A stretch of 5,613 nt of DNA from JBPEXY01 sp052031065 (lineage in GTDB: Bacteria; Pseudomonadota; Gammaproteobacteria; Immundisolibacterales; Immundisolibacteraceae), in NCBI GenBank assembly GCA_052031065.1, contig JBPEXY010000176.1, positions 1-5,613 of the forward strand, given 5' to 3'. The notes beneath the pieces were generated by a model. The model was not told where the DNA came from. It saw nothing but the letters and a program-made list of their open reading frames with translations, and ran no database searches. This document shows positions 1 to 5,415 of this stretch, piece by piece; within the stretch, counting starts at the first letter, position 1; each line of letters opens with the position of its first letter. The position numbers and the translations under genes were made by a program.

Positions 1-1
1 G

Positions 2-1330
2 CACGCCTTTCACGAGCACCGCGTTGTGGTACCGATGACGGTACTGGAAGAGCTGGACAATATTAAAGACAAACGTGACCGGGATGTCAGCCGCGAAGCG
101 CGCATTGCCATCAACACTATCGACGGTTACCTTGGCGACGCTACTCCGCAGCAGATCAGCGCAGGGGTAGCGCTTCCGAGGGTCAATGGCGTTGACCCCG
201 GTTCGCTGGCGGTGTTTCCTGACCAGTTGATTGCCGACGAAGATGACGACATCCCGTTCCTGAGCAGCGGCCCACACCAGGCGAACGACAATCGCATCAT
301 CAACGTGGCATTGAAGCTTCAGTCGCAAAATCCGGACGCGCGGGTCTGTCTGGTGACCAAAGACATCAATATGCGTCTGAAGGCCAAAGGCTCCGGCCTG
401 GAGCATGTCGAAGATTACCGCAAAGAGAAGGTAATCGATGATCTCGACATGATGGCCACCGGTCACAAACACTTTAGCGGCAGCTTCTGGGACCGGACGA
501 CGCATGTAACCCGACTGCAAGGGAGTGACCAGGCGGGTTATCGGGTCGATGGTCTGGATTGCAGTGACCTCTACCCGTTGATGTTTCTTACCGATGACGA
601 GGATTTTATCGGCCAGGTGGTCTGCATCGAACAGGATCGGGTCGATATTATCCAGCTCTCTCGCGACAAACTGATGAACCAGCGCCACTGGGGCATCAGG
701 CCGCGCAACCTGGAACAGGCAATGGCGATGCAGCTGCTGGACCATCCCGATAGCGACATGACGGTTCTCACTGGCCCGGCCGGTTCCGGTAAAACCCTGC
801 TCGCGCTGGCCTGGGGGCTGGATGCGATCATGGAACGCAAAGCCTTCAACAAACTCATCGTTGCCCGCTCGACCCCGCCGATCGCAGAAGATATCGGCTT
901 TCTACCGGGTACCGAAGAGGAGAAAATGGCACCATGGCTAGCCGCTTTCGAGGACAACCTGGAGATTCTCCATAGCGGCGATGCTTCCTGCCAGGGCAGT
1001 ATCGATTACGTCAAGGAACGGGCCAACATCCAGTTCAAATCGCTCAACTTCATGCGCGGCCGCAGCTTTAACAATGCCTACATCATCATCGATGAAGCGC
1101 AGGGCCTTACCCCGTTTCAGCTACGTTCGATTATTACCCGGGTGGGGCAGAACTCCAGAATCGTCATTCTCGGCAATCTGGCGCAGATTGATCACCGCTA
1201 CATCACCCCGCTCACTTCCGGGCTCACCTACGTCGCGGAGAAAACCCGGCCGTTCAACCATTGTGGGCTGATGCATGTGAACGGCATTGAGCGCAGCCGC
1301 CTGGCGGCTTTTGCTGAAGAGAATTTATAG
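2..1330 (+). CDS. PhoH family protein, PIN-PhoH fusion (PhoH2 type), 5' end outside window
   Basis: This is a two-domain protein with an N-terminal PIN nuclease domain and a C-terminal PhoH ATPase domain. The architecture is called PhoH2; mycobacterial members couple RNA unwinding to RNA cleavage, so an RNA-processing role in the cytoplasm is inferred. Numbering from the GTG at 26, the PIN part covers about residues 1-145, with acidic residues in VLEELD (5-11), DNR (88-90) and TKDINMR (111-117). The ATPase part covers about 225-434, with Walker A GPAGSGKT at 250-257 (773-796), Walker B YIIIDEAQ at 352-359 (1079-1102) and a GNLAQID motif near 386. The GTG at 26 is probably not the true start. 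The frame is open to base 2 and reads HAFHEHRV just before it, matching the family's usual lead-in, so the first PIN strand with its DTN aspartate lies off the left edge. About 20-30 residues are probably missing. Motif II continues as DEAQG where DEAQN is usual. It converges on the dehydrogenase operon. Confidence 0.95.
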   Translation, partial: HAFHEHRVVVPMTVLEELDNIKDKRDRDVSREARIAINTIDGYLGDATPQQISAGVALPRVNGVDPGSLAVFPDQLIADEDDDIPFLSSGPHQANDNRIINVALKLQSQNPDARVCLVTKDINMRLKAKGSGLEHVEDYRKEKVIDDLDMMATGHKHFSGSFWDRTTHVTRLQGSDQAGYRVDGLDCSDLYPLMFLTDDEDFIGQVVCIEQDRVDIIQLSRDKLMNQRHWGIRPRNLEQAMAMQLLDHPDSDMTVLTGPAGSGKTLLALAWGLDAIMERKAFNKLIVARSTPPIAEDIGFLPGTEEEKMAPWLAAFEDNLEILHSGDASCQGSIDYVKERANIQFKSLNFMRGRSFNNAYIIIDEAQGLTPFQLRSIITRVGQNSRIVILGNLAQIDHRYITPLTSGLTYVAEKTRPFNHCGLMHVNGIERSRLAAFAEENL

Positions 1331-1342
1331 TCTGACGGCAAT

Positions 1343-2491
1343 CTATTCAAACTGACCTGGGTCGCCAACAAAGGCCGCAATATCCCTGAGCAGCAAGGCC
1401 GCCGGCGCGCCATCAGTTACCCGATGGTCAAAAGTAAGGCTCAACACACAGTTGTGCTGCCAGCCGAGCTGGTCACCGTCACGCACCGGACGTTCGCGAA
1501 CCCTGCCAATACCCAGTATCGCCACCTGGGGTGGGTTGATGATGGGTGTAAAAGCATCGACCCCGTAAGCACCGAGATTACTGATCGTAAAACTACCACC
1601 AGCAAATGCCTCAGGCGGCAACTGCCCCTCACGAGCCTGACTGGTCAACGATGCTGATTGTGTTGCAAGTTCATTCAGACTCAGGGTATCCGCTGCGCGG
1701 ATTACCGGCACCACCAGACCATCATTCAGGGCCACGGCAAAGCCGAGATTGACCTGCGCTATTTGAGTCACCCGCTCCGTACCGCCATCTGAAGAAATCC
1801 AGGCGTTGAGCCGTGGGTGGTTCGGCAACACTCGCGATAGCGCATAGGCGATCAGGTCGCTATACCCGACCGAAAGTGTTTTTCTGCGCTCTACCAAAAC
1901 CGACACGTCCACTTCACTGGTCAGCGTCAACTGAGCCGACTGCTGCAGGCTGCGGGTCATGTTGCTCGCAATGGTGGCACGCAGCCCGGTGAGGGGATAA
2001 CTTTCGCCTGACTGTTGCGCCCTGGAGACCAGCACCTGGACATCGTCGGCGACAATGCGGCCGTTGGGACCACTGCCCGTTAAGCGACTAAGGTTGATGC
2101 CCTGCTGTTTGGCGAGACGCCGCGCCTGCGGAGTGACCTGCACCCTGACTGGAGCAACGCTTCCTGCGGCACCCGAACGACTGGATAACGACTCAGCTGA
2201 AACCGCCGGGAGCTCTGAAGAGTGTTGATATTGATCGGCACCCGGGGCTTCACCCTGTTCACCAATCAGGCACAGGGGCGTGCGGACCGGCACCTCCTGC
2301 TCTTCCTCGACCAGTAGTTGCAGCAAAACCCCGTCGCGGTCCGCATGCAGTTCTGAAACAACCTTCGAGGATTCAACCTCAGCGATAATTTCGCCTTCAT
2401 TCACCAGGTCACCCGGCTGCTTGAGCCACTTGAGGATCTTGCCCTCATGCATACCCATCGACCATTGCGGTAACAGTAATTCATGAGCCAT
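1343..2491 (-). CDS. Dihydrolipoamide acyltransferase (E2) of a 2-oxoacid/acetoin dehydrogenase complex
   Basis: This is the E2 core subunit. It takes the acyl group made by E1 on a swinging lipoyl arm and passes it to CoA, in the cytoplasm. At 382 residues it has one lipoyl domain (about 1-80, probable lipoyl-lysine K43 in VESSKV), a flexible Ala/Ser/Pro-containing linker (about 82-115), and a peripheral subunit-binding domain (about 118-151, with TPQARRLAK and GSGPNGRI). The acyltransferase domain (about 165-382) has FTISNLGAYG, FTPIINPPQ and the active-site motif DHRVTDG at 355-361, so His356 and Asp360 are present. The sequence looks intact. The ATG is preceded by GGAG at good spacing and lies 5 bases after the E1 beta stop, so it is the last gene of the operon. 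Single-lipoyl E2 with alpha/beta-type E1 fits acetoin (acoC-like) or pyruvate complexes. Substrate cannot be settled here. The lipoyl site has Ser-Lys where Asp-Lys is usual. Confidence 0.93.
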   Translation of the reverse strand: MAHELLLPQWSMGMHEGKILKWLKQPGDLVNEGEIIAEVESSKVVSELHADRDGVLLQLLVEEEQEVPVRTPLCLIGEQGEAPGADQYQHSSELPAVSAESLSSRSGAAGSVAPVRVQVTPQARRLAKQQGINLSRLTGSGPNGRIVADDVQVLVSRAQQSGESYPLTGLRATIASNMTRSLQQSAQLTLTSEVDVSVLVERRKTLSVGYSDLIAYALSRVLPNHPRLNAWISSDGGTERVTQIAQVNLGFAVALNDGLVVPVIRAADTLSLNELATQSASLTSQAREGQLPPEAFAGGSFTISNLGAYGVDAFTPIINPPQVAILGIGRVRERPVRDGDQLGWQHNCVLSLTFDHRVTDGAPAALLLRDIAAFVGDPGQFE

Positions 2492-2496
2492 CGGCG

Positions 2497-3468
2497 CTAC
2501 TCCGTCACCAACTTACGGGCGGCAACCACAATCTGTTCCACCTGCGGATAGAACCCCTGTTCGAGCGCGGGTGAAAACGGTATCTGCATGTCCGGAGCAG
2601 TCAGACGCATGATGGGTGCCTGCAGATCCCAAAAACCCAGTTCGGCAACCCGAGCGACGATTTCACTGGCAGCGCCACAGGTGCGGTGGCCCTGATCGAC
2701 CACCAGCAGCCGCCCGGTTTTGGCAATCGATTGCAGTATGGTCTCGGTATCCAGAGGTACCAGCGTACGCGGGTCGATCACCTCCGCACTGATGCCCTCC
2801 TGCGCCAGGCTGTCGGCAGCACGTATTGCTTCACCAACCCGCGCAGCAATCGCAACAATGGTGACATCACTGCCCTCGCGACAGCGGTTGGCCTGACCGA
2901 ACGGCAGGATATAGTCCACTTGCGGAACATCGCCACGCGCGCCCCAGAGGTTGCCATCTTCAAACACCAATACCGGGTCGTCATCGCGGATCGCCGTTTT
3001 CAACAGCCCTTTGGCGTCATAGGGTGAACTCGGCACCACCACTTTTAACCCCGGTACATTCATGAACATGGAATAGTTGCGGTCGGAATGTTGTGCCGCG
3101 ATACCGCCGTTGTAGAACATGGCGGCCCGGAACACCGCTGGAATGTGGGTCTGACCGCCATACATGTAACTCGACTTGGCCGCCATACTCACCAGCTGGT
3201 CGGTTGCCAGGTACATGAAAGAGGCGATGGTGTAATCAACGATCGGTCGCATACCGACCATTGCCGCACCAATCGCCACACCGGTAAACCCGCTTTCACA
3301 GATTGGCGTATCCAGCACCCGTTGGGCACCAAAGCGCTCCAGCAATCCGCCGCTGGAGCCATAAACATTGCCGGAGACATCCTCGCCCATCAGAAAGACA
3401 CGCTCATCCCGCTCCATCTCTTCCATCTGTGCTTCCGCCACTGCCTGCAGAAAGGTCAACTCTCTCAT
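2497..3468 (-). CDS. Thiamine-diphosphate-dependent dehydrogenase E1 component, beta subunit
   Basis: This is the beta subunit of an alpha2beta2 E1 enzyme, which with the alpha subunit binds thiamine diphosphate and decarboxylates a 2-oxoacid or cleaves acetoin. At 323 residues it is the usual length. Visible landmarks are GEDV (28-31), LDTPICESG (52-60) with Glu58 as the expected cofactor-activating glutamate, AAQHS (124-128) with the active-site-region histidine, VPGLKVVVPSSPYDAKGLL (138-156), IDPRTLVPLD (231-240) and IPFSPALEQ near the C terminus. The transketolase central domain (about 1-180) and C-terminal domain (about 195-315) are both complete. The ATG overlaps the alpha stop as ATGA, with AGGAGG 7 bases upstream, so translation is probably coupled. 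Some segments are atypical: FYNGG before AAQHS, and VFEDGNLWG where pyruvate-type enzymes have a more basic stretch ending in LYG. It is acoB-like or pdhB-like in plan. Assignment as E1 beta is firm; substrate is not. Confidence 0.94.
   Translation of the reverse strand: MRELTFLQAVAEAQMEEMERDERVFLMGEDVSGNVYGSSGGLLERFGAQRVLDTPICESGFTGVAIGAAMVGMRPIVDYTIASFMYLATDQLVSMAAKSSYMYGGQTHIPAVFRAAMFYNGGIAAQHSDRNYSMFMNVPGLKVVVPSSPYDAKGLLKTAIRDDDPVLVFEDGNLWGARGDVPQVDYILPFGQANRCREGSDVTIVAIAARVGEAIRAADSLAQEGISAEVIDPRTLVPLDTETILQSIAKTGRLLVVDQGHRTCGAASEIVARVAELGFWDLQAPIMRLTAPDMQIPFSPALEQGFYPQVEQIVVAARKLVTE
2500..2503 (-). promoter_or_regulatory. Ribosome binding site of the E2 gene
   Basis: On the minus strand GGAG lies 8 bases before the E2 ATG, inside the last codons and stop of the E1 beta gene. 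It supports the ATG at 2489-2491 as start and shows that E2 is translated from the same message as the E1 genes. Confidence 0.7.
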
Positions 3469-4451
3469 GCTTGCGCCTCCTGGCTCAGCGGCGATCTAAA
3501 CAGATGCTGATAGGCCTCTTCAGCTTCCGGCAGCGGGCTCTCTTCGGCAAATTTGAGCGCAGTATCAATTTCTTCTGCGGCGAGGTTTTCAATACGGTCA
3601 AGTTCGTCTCCATCAACGCCCTGCTCAGCCAGCAGACGTCGGCCGATCCCTAGCGGATCGCGCTGTTGCCAACTTGCCAGTTCTTCTTCTGGCCGATAGG
3701 TCATATGATCGTAGAGCGGCCCCTCGGAATGGTGGTGGTAGCGGTAGGTTTTGGCCTCGATCAGGGTTGGACCGCCGCCCTGCCGTGCCCGTGACACCGC
3801 GTCGAAAACAACCTTGTAGACCTCAACGCAATGTTGGCCATCAACCACCCGGGCTGGCATTCCATATCCGGCGGCGCGGGGGGCAATATCCTCCAGCGGC
3901 GCCACACGGTTCAGCGGTGTAGTAACGCCATAGCCATTGTTTTCGCAGAGAAAAATGACCGGCAAGTTCCACAACGCCGCCATGTTCATGGCTTCGTGAA
4001 AATAGCCCTGATTGGAAGCGCCATCACCAAAAAAGCAGAGGGTGACCCGGCTGTTGCCCTGCATCTGGCTACCCAAAGCCGCTCCAACAGCGACCGGCAG
4101 CCCGCTACCGACGATGCTACTCTCACCCAGACTGCCGACCGAGAAATCGGCCAGATGCATCGACCCGCCCTTACCCCGGTTTACGCCGGTCACCTTGCCA
4201 AGAATTTCCGCCATCAGTGCCTTTACATCGGCGCCCTTGCCGATCGGATGACCATGGGAACGATGATTGCCGACCATATAGTCTTCCCTGCCAAGCGCCA
4301 TACAGGCGCCGACCACCTCGCCCTCCTGACCGATGGATAGATGCGCGGAGCCGGGGATTCGACCTGCGTTAAAAAGTTTTTTAACCGCCTCGTCAAAGTG
4401 CCGTATTAGCATCATGCGGCGATACATCTCTATCAGTAGCGACTGCTCCAA
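3465..4451 (-). CDS. Thiamine-diphosphate-dependent dehydrogenase E1 component, alpha subunit
   Basis: This is the alpha subunit of the E1 enzyme and the first gene of the operon. At 328 residues it matches the acetoin/pyruvate type rather than the longer branched-chain type. Key features are AHLSIGQE (36-43), GNHRSHGHPI (61-70), NRGKGGSMHL (91-100) and the thiamine-diphosphate/metal motif running from GDG (142-144) to NN (171-172). The phosphate-binding loop region reads YRYHHHSEGP (236-245), where a Gly-His pair followed by Ser/Phe is normal, and it seems a few residues longer than usual. The start is taken as TTG at 4449-4451. It gives the usual number of residues before MYRRM, and an in-frame stop lies at 4470-4472 with no ATG or GTG between. 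The only nearby ATG (4425-4427) would trim eight residues and lacks a spaced ribosome site. The stop codon overlaps the beta start. It is acoA-like or pdhA-like; E1 alpha is certain, substrate is not. Confidence 0.95.
   Translation of the reverse strand: MEQSLLIEMYRRMMLIRHFDEAVKKLFNAGRIPGSAHLSIGQEGEVVGACMALGREDYMVGNHRSHGHPIGKGADVKALMAEILGKVTGVNRGKGGSMHLADFSVGSLGESSIVGSGLPVAVGAALGSQMQGNSRVTLCFFGDGASNQGYFHEAMNMAALWNLPVIFLCENNGYGVTTPLNRVAPLEDIAPRAAGYGMPARVVDGQHCVEVYKVVFDAVSRARQGGGPTLIEAKTYRYHHHSEGPLYDHMTYRPEEELASWQQRDPLGIGRRLLAEQGVDGDELDRIENLAAEEIDTALKFAEESPLPEAEEAYQHLFRSPLSQEAQA
3476..3481 (-). promoter_or_regulatory. Strong ribosome binding site of the E1 beta gene
   Basis: A perfect AGGAGG lies 7 bases before the ATG of E1 beta and is embedded in the last codons of E1 alpha. 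Together with the ATGA stop/start overlap it indicates translational coupling while still allowing strong independent initiation, which would help keep the two E1 subunits in equal amounts. Confidence 0.85.
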
Positions 4452-4458
4452 GTCCCGA

Positions 4459-4464
4459 CCCCCC
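4459..4464 (-). promoter_or_regulatory. Probable weak ribosome binding site of the E1 alpha TTG start
   Basis: A run of six G residues on the minus strand ends 7 bases before the TTG at 4449-4451. It can pair with the anti-Shine-Dalgarno CCUCC only with a G-U wobble, so it is a non-ideal site. Together with the TTG codon it suggests modest initiation for the first gene of the operon. Confidence 0.45.
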
Positions 4465-4537
4465 GTCGATTAATGTTTTGCCGGCTATAGTAAATCGCCC
4501 GGGACTATTACGAAATCGAAATGCCAATCGGCCCTGT

Positions 4538-4575
4538 TGGCCACGGGCAAACGCAGCCCTGGATCACTGTGGCCA
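4538..4575. repeat. Compound inverted repeat in the operon's upstream region
   Basis: A perfect 7-base inverted repeat, TGGCCAC at 4538-4544 and GTGGCCA at 4569-4575, encloses a second 4-base repeat, GGGC at 4545-4548 and GCCC at 4556-4559. In RNA this could fold as a stem with a stacked inner hairpin and a one-sided 9-base bulge. It lies about 90-125 bases upstream of the E1 alpha start. No T-run follows on either strand, so it is not a standard terminator. It could be a regulator-binding site, a leader structure or chance. Confidence 0.4.
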
Positions 4576-4756
4576 GTAACTCATCATCGTAGAGAAGGAA
4601 GTGACAAACCTGACTTGGAAATGGGGAAAGCGGGAGGTCGAAGAAGCTCGACACGCAAAGGGTTTTAGCCAGGGCAGAAGGTGCCGATCCGATTGCCAGG
4701 AACCGGCTCCAGGAGTAATTCCGTAACGCCAGGCAGAAACCTGTCTTGTGACGGCG

Positions 4757-5190
4757 CTACTCCTGAATAGACCTCAGATAATCGACTACTGCCAGATTTC
4801 TACTGCGGGCAACATTCTCGTTTCCCGATTGATCACGGAACACTGAGCTCCGGACAGACATCTCCACGGGACCGTGGGCACGAATAGCGTCCTTGGCCCC
4901 CGGATAGGATCGGCCATCAACGATTTGACGAACTTCCACATAAGGTAAGTTTCCGCCATTAAGTTTGGCCAACCGGGTCAGATCGGCGGGCGATTCATTG
5001 AGTACCGCGGCGACCAAACCGTTAACTTTGCCGCCAAAGCCGTGGCAAGCAGAACACTACCGACATATTCATCCTTGGCGGCGACCCACTACTCCTGCGC
5101 TGAAAAAAGAGTCGATATACCAATCAGCACCGAAGATATAGTTACCGTTCTAAACAAACTAAAACAGGCGTTACCAAGATTCCGGTTCAT
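4757..5190 (-). pseudogene. Broken gene for a small secreted c-type cytochrome (nonsense plus frameshift)
   Basis: Three pieces add up to one single-heme cytochrome c of about 144 residues, which would have carried electrons in the periplasm. The ATG at 5188-5190, with GAGG 6 bases upstream, opens a 33-residue signal peptide (MNRN, a basic residue, a hydrophobic core, ending FSAQE). A TAG at 5089-5091 then interrupts it. The same frame goes on as WVAAKDEYVGS (5056-5088). The heme site CSACHG and the rest follow in the frame shifted by one base (from TGT at 5054-5056 to the stop at 4757-4759). Joining the pieces puts Tyr four residues before the first heme Cys, as in intact relatives. The later part has PADLTRLAKLNGG, YVEVRQIVDGR, the likely axial Met in GPVEM, and the C-terminal helix VVDYLRSIQE. 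Residues after that Met (SVRSS, where PVWG is typical) also look decayed. The frame open after the shift has no upstream start that would include CxxCH. It could still be a sequencing error at one lesion, but not easily at both. Confidence 0.85.
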
Positions 5191-5196
5191 CACAAT

Positions 5197-5200
5197 CCTC
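5197..5200 (-). promoter_or_regulatory. Relic ribosome binding site of the cytochrome pseudogene
   Basis: GAGG on the minus strand lies 6 bases before the ATG at 5188-5190. It fixes the original start just ahead of the signal peptide, rather than any of the upstream in-frame starts, which extend into sequence with no signal-peptide character. Confidence 0.55.
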
Positions 5201-5415
5201 ATGCTCGCTAATTGCGGGATGGCATGAATACTATTCCTTGCACTGGCATCACAACCCGCTCGAGATCGGCTAGTTATCATTAACGACCTGGATGATATTG
5301 GGAATAAACAGGTAACAAACATTTCAGAGCCAAAACTGCAACCATACTCCTTTACTGACAGGTTCAATCGGTGAAACCGCGCCCGTGCTCCTGCGCTTGT
5401 GAGTCTGAACAACAG

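Larger units (their letters stand above)
4452..4756. other. Gene-free stretch upstream of the dehydrogenase operon
   Basis: This stretch separates the end of the cytochrome pseudogene from the E1 alpha start and must hold the operon promoter if transcription starts locally. I found no convincing coding region. Plus-strand reading frames of about 23 codons (from 4521) and 41 codons (from the GTG at 4601) exist, but neither has a recognisable product or a properly spaced ribosome site. The only notable structure is the compound inverted repeat at 4538-4575. No confident sigma-70 promoter or intrinsic terminator can be called. Confidence 0.6.

Noticed and set aside
1295..1312. AGCCGC-CTG-GCGGCT hairpin followed by TTTT on the plus strand, looking like an intrinsic terminator.
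   Set aside because: It lies inside the last codons of phoH (encoding SRLAAF) and would end the message before the stop codon. The T-run is only four bases and the residues are conserved in the family, so it is best explained by GC-rich codons.
2492..2503. A perfect 12-base direct repeat, CGGCGCTACTCC, at 2492-2503 and 4752-4763.
   Set aside because: In a window of this size about one 12-base match is expected by chance, and the flanks do not match, so no mobile element or recombination site is implied.
4482..4530. A possible minus-strand sigma-70 promoter for the operon: TACTAT as -10 and TTGGCA as a -35-like box.
   Set aside because: The two boxes are 29 bases apart, far too distant, and no good -35 box lies at 16-18 bases, so the promoter cannot be placed.
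4601..4724. A plus-strand reading frame of about 41 codons from GTG at 4601, after an AAGGA-like sequence.
   Set aside because: The purine run abuts the GTG without proper spacing and the product resembles nothing I recognise, so coding is not supported.
4730..4743. CAGG-CAGAAA-CCTG as a terminator after the cytochrome gene.
   Set aside because: The stem is only four base pairs and no T-run follows on the minus strand.
4755..5017. An 86-codon minus-strand reading frame starting at TTG (5015-5017) as a stand-alone gene.
   Set aside because: The frame continues upstream through CSACHG to a TAG, and the protein is the back half of a cytochrome c. It is a fragment of the pseudogene, not a separate gene.
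5089..5091. The TAG in the cytochrome gene as a recoded codon (amber read-through or pyrrolysine).
   Set aside because: A second break, the frameshift at the heme motif, would still prevent a product, and nothing in the window suggests recoding.
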